Assembly (NCBI GenBank): GCA_016927755.1
Contig: JAFGLZ010000200.1
Location: forward strand, 1-57,860
DNA from: Phycisphaerae bacterium
GTDB lineage: Bacteria; Planctomycetota; Phycisphaerae; UBA1845; JAFGLZ01
DNA length: 57,860 bases
Direction of reading: 5' to 3'
Under the pieces are notes generated by a model that was not told the origin of the DNA, did not search any database, and saw nothing but the letters and a program-made list of their open reading frames with translations. The first letter of the stretch is position 1; each line of letters begins with the position of its first letter. This document shows, piece after piece, positions 1 to 7,322 of this stretch. The position numbers were made by a program, and so were the translations under genes.

Positions 1-312
1 ACCACCACCGCCGCCGCCACCGTAGCCGCCGCGACCCCCACCGCCGCCGCCGCCGCGAGGACGATCGGCCTTCGGACGGGCCTCGTTGACTTTCAGGCTG
101 CGACCATCGAGTTGGGTGCCGTCGAGCGCCTTGATGGCCTCATCGGCCTCATGGTTGTCCGACATCTCCACGAAGCCGAAGCCGCGCGACTGGCCGGTCA
201 TCCGATCCGTGATGATGTTCGCGCTGTCGACCGTTCCGTGCGAGGCGAACAGCTCACGGAGAGAGTCCTCGGTCGTCTCTGACGCAAGATTTCCGACATA
301 GATCTTCTTCAT
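1..312 (-). CDS. Glycine-rich RRM RNA-binding protein (C-terminus cut by window edge)
   Basis: Reading the minus strand from an ATG at 312 gives a protein starting MKKIYVGNLA, with one RNA recognition motif over residues 1-80. RNP2 (IYVGNL) is at residues 4-9 and RNP1 (RGFGFVEM) at 43-50, both with the expected aromatic residues. After about residue 85 the chain becomes a poly-glycine/arginine tail, which explains the CCG/CCA-rich start of the window. An AGGAG ribosome binding site lies just upstream of the ATG. The stop codon lies beyond position 1. Small proteins of this type are widespread in cyanobacteria and planctomycetes and bind single-stranded RNA, often linked to cold response; the specific role here is unknown. 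Confidence 0.9.
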   Translation of the reverse strand, partial: MKKIYVGNLASETTEDSLRELFASHGTVDSANIITDRMTGQSRGFGFVEMSDNHEADEAIKALDGTQLDGRSLKVNEARPKADRPRGGGGGGGRGGYGGGGGGG

Positions 313-625
313 GTGCAACGCTCCTGAGATAGGTTCTTCAGGGGTAGGTCGATGGAAGAGGCTCGCGGGGAAGCGGTGCCGCCACCGTCCCAGGAAATCC
401 GCCAGAAGCCGACGGCCATCGAGACCCCATATTCATAACCTATTCGGGAATCTGATGCAAGAAGGAAAGGCCGGACTTGGGGCCCCGGCGATCCTCGACA
501 AGCCCTCGCCTAACACCGTGGCAATCGCTAGGCTATCGGCCTGGTGGCGGGGTCCCGGGGGCAGGCCCCCAAACAGGTCCACTCGACGCCAATGGCCCTG
601 CCAAGCAGGACGAAGGAGACGCCAC
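313..625. other. Intergenic region between divergent genes
   Basis: About 310 bases separate the divergent RRM and phosphatase genes. It must hold both promoters. A locally AT-richer patch (about 428-460, including CATATTCATAACC) is the only promoter-like composition. An open frame continuous with the phosphatase runs through it, but it is arginine-rich and lacks family similarity, so I treat it as non-coding. Confidence 0.4.
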
Positions 626-1744
626 GTGAACGCGAGCCAAGATCCATTGATTCCGCCACAAGCGATACTCGACGCCATTAACGACGGCATCTATGTGACC
701 GACTCGGACCGGAAGATCGTCTATTGGGGCCGAGCGGCCGAGAAGATCACCGGATGGGCCGCGGACGACCTCCTGGGCAAACATTGTTACGACGACGTGC
801 TTTGCCACGTGGACAAGGACGGCCACCGCCTCTGCGGCCAGGAACACTGTCCCCTGCACCGGGCCATCGTAACGGGCCAAAGCAGCACGCTGCCAGTCAT
901 CGTCTTTGCCCGCCACAAGGGCGGACGCCGCGTTCCCCTGCAAGTCACGGTAGCGCCGATCCGCGGCCCCGGCGGCGACGTGATCGGCGGCGTCGAGACC
1001 TTCCGCGACCTGTCGTCCGAGTATACGGAGTTCCAGCGGATCAAGAAGATCCTGGCCCTGACGTTGCAGGATGAGCTTCCCGCCGGCGACCGCATCCGGT
1101 TCAAGAGCTACCACTTGCCTCAAGACGTGATCGGCGGGGATTACTACGCCGTCAGGAAGCTGGACGAGGATCGATACGGCTTCCTCCTGGGCGACGTCAC
1201 CGGGCACGGCGTCTGCGCCGCCCTCTATACCATCTATCTGAACTCGCTCTGGGAGAGTCACTGGGACCTGATTTCCAGACCGAGCGAGTTCGCCGAGACC
1301 GTCAGCGGCGCGCTGCGTGATCTGATCAGGGAAGACGAGCCCTTTGCCGCGAGCCTCTGCGGGCTGATCGACCTCGAGACGGGCAGGCTCCACCTGGTCG
1401 GAGCGGGCAACCCGCCGCCGTTCATCATCCGGGCGGACGGCACGTATGAGCATCCCCGCTGCTATGGCCTGCCGCTGGGCGCCATCAAGGGGGCTACCTA
1501 CGAGGAAAGCGTGATCGACGTCGGCAGAGGAGACTGCGTCCTGTTCTTTACCGACGGCGCATTGGAGATCTCGCGTGGCGACGGCGAGCAGCTTGGCGTT
1601 TCCGGGCTCCAGGAGATTCTCGAGCGGCTCGGCTATCCGGACCCCGGCGTGGAGTTCAAGGCGATCGAGGAAGAGCTGCTGTCGGCCTCGAACCGAATCC
1701 GATTCGACGACGATCTGACGTTTCTGGAGATGCGGCTGACCTGA
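626..1744 (+). CDS. PAS domain-containing SpoIIE/RsbU-type serine phosphatase
   Basis: A 372-residue cytosolic signalling protein. Residues about 12-130 form a PAS sensor domain (ILDAINDGIYVTD start, then W..AAEKITGW). Residues about 150-370 form a PP2C-like SpoIIE phosphatase domain with metal-binding aspartates in GGDYY and GDVTGHG, and a final DDLTFLEM motif. Family members dephosphorylate anti-anti-sigma factors or similar partners in response to the signal sensed by PAS. I chose the GTG at 626 because AGGAGA precedes it by seven bases and the upstream extension of the frame is low-complexity and unrelated. No anti-sigma kinase or STAS partner is adjacent, so the target is unknown. No membrane segment is evident. 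Confidence 0.9.
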   Translation: MNASQDPLIPPQAILDAINDGIYVTDSDRKIVYWGRAAEKITGWAADDLLGKHCYDDVLCHVDKDGHRLCGQEHCPLHRAIVTGQSSTLPVIVFARHKGGRRVPLQVTVAPIRGPGGDVIGGVETFRDLSSEYTEFQRIKKILALTLQDELPAGDRIRFKSYHLPQDVIGGDYYAVRKLDEDRYGFLLGDVTGHGVCAALYTIYLNSLWESHWDLISRPSEFAETVSGALRDLIREDEPFAASLCGLIDLETGRLHLVGAGNPPPFIIRADGTYEHPRCYGLPLGAIKGATYEESVIDVGRGDCVLFFTDGALEISRGDGEQLGVSGLQEILERLGYPDPGVEFKAIEEELLSASNRIRFDDDLTFLEMRLT

Positions 1745-2078
1745 GAAGCTGGGACGCCGGGGCAGCCTTTCCTATGGCGCTTCTTGCCCGTTGCCCGTCC
1801 TGGGTTGCCACCATGACGACTGCAAGTCCTGCCGATGGGCCCCGCGCGCGGTGATCGGTGCGCCTTGGGCGGGAACCGATCGGAGAACGCCATATCATAT
1901 TGTCGCTCGGAAGCGGCAGGGCGGTGTGCCGGGACACGGGCGGCACGATCCTATGCCTGATCCGGAGAAAGGCGAGACGCTCGACCGTCGGAGCGAAGTC
2001 GTGTAGCGTGCGGGGCGGCCTTTCAAGATTCAGGGCCTGCATTCCGACGCGACAGTCGGAGAACAAGGAGTGTCCCTC
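1745..2078. other. Intergenic region, no feature recognised
   Basis: About 330 bases between two co-directed genes. I see no convincing protein, RNA or terminator. The last 20 bases contain the AAGGAG ribosome binding site (2065-2070) of the carboxypeptidase gene. Confidence 0.4.
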
Positions 2079-3809
2079 ATGCGTCTTGCCTCCATCCGCT
2101 TGATACGGCGAACCCGCGACTCAGTGTGGCAGGTTCCTCTCTGCTCTCACGCGAGGCGCTTCACGGTATCCGTCCTCGTGGGGTCGCTGGTGGCGGGAGG
2201 CGTGAGCTCGTCGGCGCCTGCGGACGAGGGCAGTGCCAGGGACGTCGCCCAACGTCTCGCCAAGATGCCCCGCCCGTGGAAAGAAAGCATGCATCGAGTT
2301 ACGCGGCTCGAGTACGAGCAGACGCTGCGATTCTGGAGTCAGAAGCATTCTGACCGGCTCGTCGTCGAAGAGGTCGGCAAGTCCGCCGAAGGCATGCCGA
2401 TCTTCCTGCTGTCGATCACCGACAGGTCCGTCCCGGACAACGACAAGCAGGTCTGTTTGATCTCCTCACTTCACGGGGGGCCCGAGCGGTCCGGGACGAC
2501 GACGATCCTGCATCTGACGGAGTGGCTGCTTTCGGACGATTCCGAGGCGGCCGAAGTACGGCGCAAGCAGATCGTCCTCCTGATGCCGATCATCAACCCG
2601 AACGCCTTCTTCGTAACCGACCGCTTCGGCAACGCGCATGGGATCGACCCGTACACCGGCAGTGGACCCAAGAACTGGGACCTGAAGACCATGACGTTCA
2701 TGGCGGCGGACAAGTCGCCGGAGATTATGGCGTTCCTCTCCGTGATCGATCGATACCAGCCGGAGGTCAACGCCGACATCCACGGCATCGGACTGCAGGA
2801 GTACCCGGAGGACAAGCTGGGCGAGCGGCGAATGTATCAGGGGCAGACGATGTTCGAGATCACGGGATCGGCCTACTCGAACTACACGCTGCGTCCGTGG
2901 GACTGGCGGGTCACCGAGGCCATGATCGCCGCCGGCAAGGCCGCCGGATACGGATCGGACCGCTTCGAGGCCGATGCCCAGCAGTGCTTCTGGGGCCCGG
3001 ACGCCCAGCCGATCGCCGACCGGTTCTGGCTCGGACGGCCGCGCTTCTACACGGCCCAGGTCGCGTACGCCAAGTACCACACCATGGTCATGGCCTGCGA
3101 GGTCGGTTGGGAGGAGAGCGGCGTGGCTCGGCTGAAAGGCTTGCTTCGCATCGGCAACAACGTCTGGGAAGGCGAGCCGATCGCCGGTTACCCGGTCGAT
3201 CGGGTCAAGTCTTTTTGCGGCCACTTCGTCGCGGCCTGGGGCCAGACCGCCGACGAGCGCCGCCGCAGCCGCGTGGAACTGTGGAACCGTCAGGGGGCCT
3301 TTACGATGGCCATGCTGTATCCACAAACAGATGGGCGGGACACGTTCGTCTGCGCGGTGGGCCGCGAGGCCGACAAGCGGCTCGATCCCGACAAGGCCAA
3401 GTTCGTGGCCGGCCTCCGTGACAGAGAGGGCTTCCGCGCCGAGGCCATCAGGGCATTCGTTGACGACGGGCCCGAGCTCAAGTTCTATGTCGCGCGGGGC
3501 CGAGCGGATGGGGCCCAGCGGGATCGCCCGATCACCAATGGCATGGCCCTCAGGCTGAGGCTTCCTTACCGCAGCCCCGAACTGCTCGACCTCCGCCTCA
3601 ACGGCCATCTGCTTGCCGAGAGTCGAACCGATGGTTTCCACAAATGGTTCGCGGACGGGTATACCCAGGTCCAAATCAACATCCCGCCCGACAAGACTCG
3701 CGAGGGCGGCCTCTTCGTCGTCACCTGCGCCTACAAGCCGGATGTCCGTCGTACGTATGGATGGAAGCCGCCTCTAGAGGTCACCAACCGCTCTGGATCC
3801 GGAGGGTAA
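2079..3809 (+). CDS. Secreted M14-family zinc carboxypeptidase
   Basis: A 576-residue protein with an N-terminal arginine-rich stretch and a hydrophobic segment (about residues 30-47), consistent with a signal peptide or anchor. The M14 core carries the zinc ligands H132 and E136 in LHGGPERSG and H235 in ADIHGIG, with a candidate catalytic glutamate near 341-348 (ACEVGWEE). That matches the HxxE...H pattern of the family, which removes C-terminal residues from peptides or cleaves amide bonds in cell-wall peptides. The last about 170 residues form an additional beta-rich domain. The ATG at 2079 sits eight bases after AAGGAG; a GTG nine bases earlier overlaps that site and is less likely. It is transcribed alone. 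Substrate is not predictable. Confidence 0.88.
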   Translation: MRLASIRLIRRTRDSVWQVPLCSHARRFTVSVLVGSLVAGGVSSSAPADEGSARDVAQRLAKMPRPWKESMHRVTRLEYEQTLRFWSQKHSDRLVVEEVGKSAEGMPIFLLSITDRSVPDNDKQVCLISSLHGGPERSGTTTILHLTEWLLSDDSEAAEVRRKQIVLLMPIINPNAFFVTDRFGNAHGIDPYTGSGPKNWDLKTMTFMAADKSPEIMAFLSVIDRYQPEVNADIHGIGLQEYPEDKLGERRMYQGQTMFEITGSAYSNYTLRPWDWRVTEAMIAAGKAAGYGSDRFEADAQQCFWGPDAQPIADRFWLGRPRFYTAQVAYAKYHTMVMACEVGWEESGVARLKGLLRIGNNVWEGEPIAGYPVDRVKSFCGHFVAAWGQTADERRRSRVELWNRQGAFTMAMLYPQTDGRDTFVCAVGREADKRLDPDKAKFVAGLRDREGFRAEAIRAFVDDGPELKFYVARGRADGAQRDRPITNGMALRLRLPYRSPELLDLRLNGHLLAESRTDGFHKWFADGYTQVQINIPPDKTREGGLFVVTCAYKPDVRRTYGWKPPLEVTNRSGSGG

Positions 3810-3821
3810 GGCTTCCGCGAC

Positions 3822-3852
3822 GGCATGTGTGGTCAAGACGGCCACCCGTGCC
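3822..3852 (+). terminator. Possible hairpin after the carboxypeptidase gene
   Basis: GGCATGTGTGG (3822-3832) can pair with CCACCCGTGCC (3842-3852) with one mismatch and one G-T pair. It begins 12 bases after the stop codon. There is no T-run, so it is a weak terminator candidate. Confidence 0.3.
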
Positions 3853-4163
3853 ATCGGCGAGCAATGGACTAAGGCGAATCCCCGTTGGGTAGACGGCGTT
3901 GAGCAAACGCTCTTATGATCTAATATATTGTTAATAAATGGCTTACGTTATGAATGCTCCTTCGGGAAGGTCCTCCGTTCCGAGGCGGCTTTTCGCTAGA
4001 ATGCCGCGGGCCGGCGGAGTACAATAATACATAGCGAGGCGCTTGGGTGAAGAAGCGAGGAGGGGTCTCATTCATCTCGTGCCCCCCTTGCCCTCCCCCA
4101 AAGTAGGTGCATTTCCAAAACGGTGGACACATTTCATGACCTGCCGGAAGGAGGACTTCTGAG
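3853..4163. other. Upstream region of first DPN-rich gene, with an AT-rich patch
   Basis: A non-coding stretch that is strikingly AT-rich at about 3914-3952 (TGATCTAATATATTGTTAAT), against a GC-rich background. This could be a promoter or UP-like element for the downstream surface-protein gene. A second promoter-like hexamer, TACAAT, lies at 4020-4025. No -35 element is clear for either. A strong AAGGAGG ribosome binding site is at 4148-4153. Confidence 0.4.
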
Positions 4164-5681
4164 ATGAGTAAGTCGATTCTGTTGTGCACGATCTTGGCGG
4201 TGGGGGCTTGCCTCATCCTGCCGGGGCCGGTTCGGGCGGACTACTTTGACGACTTCAGCGACGGAGTGTTCAAGCGGAACGATCCGAACAACCCGCAGTA
4301 TGACGCGAACGATCCGTACTATTCCGACCCCAACTACCTGACGGACCCGAACCTATGGGACCTGGACAATCCCGACTGGAACGTCTACACGCTGATCGGG
4401 GTCAGCTTCTCGTACAATATCGGGAGCGACGCCGTCGCCGACAAGGCCCTGCGACTGGCGGTCACCGGCTATACGATCGGTCCGGCGCCGTTCGGCGCGA
4501 TCGCGGCAGGCGTCAATTGCGGCATCGAAGACCCCAACATCAGTCCGACGTGGTGGGACGACACGACTGATCACTACATGCTGGGATGGTGCTACTACAC
4601 CAACTACTGGCCTGACCCCAATGATGACCGGGGCCGGATCGGTTTCTTCATGCACTCCGACCCGATCGACTGGAGTTGCCTGGTCTTCGAGATCGACTTC
4701 GACAACAAGGCCTATGCGGGGTGGCAGGCCCATCAGTGGTACACGCATCACCTGGCCCTTCAGTCGATGTATTTCCCCCGTGTGTCCGACCCGAACTGGG
4801 GGGGCAATCCCGTGTGGAACTTCCATCGCCTGTGGATCGACCCCAACGGGATCCAGGACAGCAACTATCCCTTCGGCGACCCGAACCGCCACGACCCCAA
4901 CGATACGACTTGGCTTGAGCCGCCGGAAGACAACTCGCGGATCACCGCGATCGACGACACGAAGTGGTTGGGCGTGAGCATCGATCAGTTCGAGCGGAAC
5001 GGCTTTTGGATGCTGTTCCAGTTCACTCATGATCCGAACTATGCCTCCGGCGACCCGAACGGCAAGGTCATCTCCGGCGCCATCTGGAACGGAGACAAGT
5101 ACGATTGGGACGGCGAGTACGTGATGTCCGGTGAGCTGTCCGGAGAGTGGTGGTCCGGCAGGATGAGCCAGGATCCCGGTCTAGCCTGGTATTGGCCTGA
5201 GGGCCTGATGGCCGTTGGCGTTCAGTCGGACGTTCAGTGGCTCAACGGGTATCCAGGCGATGGGGCCCTCGACAACGTGGAGTGCCGAACGGGCGTCTTC
5301 AGCAACGTGCCGACGTACCTCGACCTGAGGATCGTCAACGGCAAGTACGGGCAGGTTCTGATCGATCCCGAGTTGGCCGACCCGAACGACCCCAATACGA
5401 TCTCCAATCGGCTGCTGCGCTACAGCAACGGCACGAATGTCATCCTGGTGGCCGAGCCGATCGAGGGCAAGTCGTTTAATCGCTGGGTGATTTTCGATCC
5501 TAATTATCCAGGTGACGCCAACTTCGCCCTCGCGACCGATTCGAACACGACACTCTATCTGACGATGAACGAGGACATGATCGTCGAGGCGGCCTTCAAG
5601 TGCGGCAGCGGCGTGCCGCCATTCATCGCCACGGCGCTGTTGGCGCTTGGCGTAGGCGTCATCGTTCGACGTTTCCGGTAG
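4164..5681 (+). CDS. DPN-rich surface protein with InlB-like domain and CGSG C-terminal anchor (copy 1)
   Basis: A 505-residue protein. Residues 1-25 are a Sec signal peptide ending PVRA. The next part is packed with Asp-Pro-Asn repeats (NDPNNPQYDANDPYY, then DPNYLTDPNLW), giving a very acidic, aromatic-rich chain of unknown fold; the spaced aspartates suggest metal (calcium) binding, which is inference. Residues about 385-478 resemble the divergent InlB B-repeat (VILVAEPIEGKSFNRW, then DMIVEAAFKC). The end is a tripartite anchor: KCGSGVPP, a hydrophobic helix and a VRRFR tail. The start has AAGGAGG 10 bases upstream. It is monocistronic, followed by a hairpin. A paralogue of nearly equal length lies at 29579-31093. 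I do not recognise a characterised function. Confidence 0.85.
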   Translation: MSKSILLCTILAVGACLILPGPVRADYFDDFSDGVFKRNDPNNPQYDANDPYYSDPNYLTDPNLWDLDNPDWNVYTLIGVSFSYNIGSDAVADKALRLAVTGYTIGPAPFGAIAAGVNCGIEDPNISPTWWDDTTDHYMLGWCYYTNYWPDPNDDRGRIGFFMHSDPIDWSCLVFEIDFDNKAYAGWQAHQWYTHHLALQSMYFPRVSDPNWGGNPVWNFHRLWIDPNGIQDSNYPFGDPNRHDPNDTTWLEPPEDNSRITAIDDTKWLGVSIDQFERNGFWMLFQFTHDPNYASGDPNGKVISGAIWNGDKYDWDGEYVMSGELSGEWWSGRMSQDPGLAWYWPEGLMAVGVQSDVQWLNGYPGDGALDNVECRTGVFSNVPTYLDLRIVNGKYGQVLIDPELADPNDPNTISNRLLRYSNGTNVILVAEPIEGKSFNRWVIFDPNYPGDANFALATDSNTTLYLTMNEDMIVEAAFKCGSGVPPFIATALLALGVGVIVRRFR

Positions 5682-5714
5682 TCGTTCCGCGTACGCCGCG
5701 TTCGCGAATCAAAA

Positions 5715-5747
5715 GGGCGTCGATCGGCTCTGGGCCGGTCGACGCCC
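5715..5747 (+). terminator. Hairpin terminator after DPN-rich gene copy 1
   Basis: GGGCGTCGA (5715-5723) pairs perfectly with TCGACGCCC (5739-5747), preceded by AAAA, 33 bases after the stop codon. The T-run is weak, so release may need other factors. It could serve either strand. Confidence 0.6.
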
Positions 5748-5970
5748 TCATCATGTCTGTCAAGGAGCAAACACAAACGAACGCAGCCCATGAGCGGTAT
5801 GCTTCGGCGGTCTGCGACCGCGGACGGATGAGCGAGGTCGCGGACCTCATCGGTCGCGACGGCAGGGCCCTCGAGCATCGCCCGCGCGGCGACACGTCCT
5901 TGGAATCCGTAGGCAATTCCCTGCAATGCGGTAGAATCCTCTAGTGATGACGCCAAGTGGGGACAGGGCG

Positions 5971-6957
5971 ATGACGGCTGAGCCCAAGGCCCGACGGTGG
6001 GTGCATCTCGTGCTCTGGCTAGGACACATCCATCGTCGGCTGCTTGGCGTGTACTTCGCGATTCTCGGACCGAGCATCTCCTACAGAGTCTCCGCCGCGC
6101 TGGCACGCCTGCTCTACAGGTTGCTCGATCCGATTCGCGCGCGGAGCGAGGCCCAGTGCGCCGCCGCCCTCGGTCAGGCGGTCTCGAGCGACGAGGTCCC
6201 GGGAATCGCCGAGCGAGCCTTCGTGCAACGCATCTGGGACCTGACCGACTTGGCGCTCGCCGACCGGCTCATTCACGCCGGAACGTATCGTCGGTACGGC
6301 GGTGGGATCCCCGAGCCGGACCGCACGCGGCTGCTGGACGCCCAGCGTCGCGGCCAGCCGTGCATTCTCGTGACGGGCTACTACGGTCCGTTCGACCTGC
6401 TTCCGCTGTTTCTTGGCTACAACGGTATTCGCGCGGGCGTTGTCTACAGGCCGCACGCGAACCGGGCGTTCGATGCCTACCGCAATCGCATCCGAGGTCG
6501 TAGTGGCTGTGAGCTGATTCCCGTGGACCGCGCGGCCGGTCGTCTCGGCGAGATCCTCGAGGCAGGGGGAACCGTGGCGGTGCTCGCCGATCAGCCTGCC
6601 GAACGTCATGGGACGCCGGTGACGTTCCTGGGGCTGCCCACGACGGCGATGCGTTCGGTCGGGCTTCTTGCATGGCGGTTCGGCGCCGATGTCGTGGTCT
6701 CCGGCATCCGCCGGATCAACGACGAGTTTCGCTTCGAGATCGTCGTGGCGGACGTCCTGGATCACCGAGAGTGGCAGTCCTGGGAGGATCCGGTCGAAGG
6801 CGTTACGCGCCGGTATCTGCGCGGACTGGAGGCGCTGATCCTCGGCGATCCCGGTCAGTACCTGTGGTGTTATGCCCGGTGGGGAGATGATCTCGCGCGG
6901 GACCTGGTCCTGGACCAGCTCGGCGCGCGGGACGCGCCCGGGCACTCCCCCGCCTAG
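5971..6957 (+). CDS. LpxL/HtrB-like acyltransferase with substituted catalytic motif
   Basis: A 328-residue protein from ATG 5971 (GTG 5944 or ATG 5947 are possible longer starts; GGGGACAGG precedes 5971). It matches the lipid A late acyltransferase family: an N-terminal hydrophobic helix, the acyl-acceptor region and the conserved block LADQPAE...G..VTFLG near residues 205-225. Family members transfer acyl chains to lipid A or other membrane lipids at the cytoplasmic face of the inner membrane. The usual G-H-x-G-N-W-E motif reads GYYGPFD here, so the catalytic histidine is tyrosine (codon 6379-6381, residue 137) and the glutamate is aspartate. The protein may be inactive as a transferase or use another mechanism. 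The stop overlaps the end of the convergent small gene. Confidence 0.8.
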   Translation: MTAEPKARRWVHLVLWLGHIHRRLLGVYFAILGPSISYRVSAALARLLYRLLDPIRARSEAQCAAALGQAVSSDEVPGIAERAFVQRIWDLTDLALADRLIHAGTYRRYGGGIPEPDRTRLLDAQRRGQPCILVTGYYGPFDLLPLFLGYNGIRAGVVYRPHANRAFDAYRNRIRGRSGCELIPVDRAAGRLGEILEAGGTVAVLADQPAERHGTPVTFLGLPTTAMRSVGLLAWRFGADVVVSGIRRINDEFRFEIVVADVLDHREWQSWEDPVEGVTRRYLRGLEALILGDPGQYLWCYARWGDDLARDLVLDQLGARDAPGHSPA

Positions 6958-7109
6958 CTGCCGTCCGACGAGTGGGCGATCGCCCAGCCCAGATCGATCG
7001 ACGACCAGACGATGTCATCCGCGCCGGCGAAGACCTTCTCGGTTAGCGGCACGCCCAACAGCAGCGCGACCAAGCCGGCTATGTACAGGCGCAACCTACT
7101 TCGCATCAT
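6954..7109 (-). CDS. Small exported or membrane peptide (51 aa), unknown function
   Basis: On the minus strand, AAAGGAG sits five bases before tandem ATG codons (7109 and 7106). The 51-residue product begins MMRSRLRLYIAG, continues with a hydrophobic segment (GLVALLLGVPL) and has a signal-peptidase-like AFAGA site (VFAGADD). The mature tail of about 25 residues contains DDIVWSSIDLGWAIAHS. The last four bases overlap the stop of the convergent acyltransferase gene. I do not recognise the family. The strong ribosome binding site and signal-peptide architecture support a real gene despite its size. A longer frame reaching 7250 exists but its extra residues look like non-coding sequence. Confidence 0.5.
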   Translation of the reverse strand: MMRSRLRLYIAGLVALLLGVPLTEKVFAGADDIVWSSIDLGWAIAHSSDGS

Positions 7110-7322
7110 GTACTCCTTTACTGGCGGTGCCTCTGTTGCGGCCTCATTCAAGTATAGCACCGAGACCTGACCGGACAAACCCGAGGTGGCCCCTGGGCGA
7201 CCGGGCCTCGGCGGCTTCGGGTTCCCACGCCGCAGGGCGTTCGTTGACATTCAGATGCGCCATCCTATCTTGGCTACACACGCGGGGCCTGCCCGAGTGA
7301 AATGGTCGCCGAGGAGCCGCTC

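Noticed and set aside
1..60. CCG/CCA repeat at the window start, possible microsatellite
   Set aside because: In the minus-strand frame it encodes the glycine-rich tail of an RRM protein, which is common in the family.
3920..4216. 98-residue minus-strand frame upstream of DPN-rich copy 1
   Set aside because: It has no protein-like composition, overlaps the start of the next gene and lies over an AT-rich regulatory stretch.
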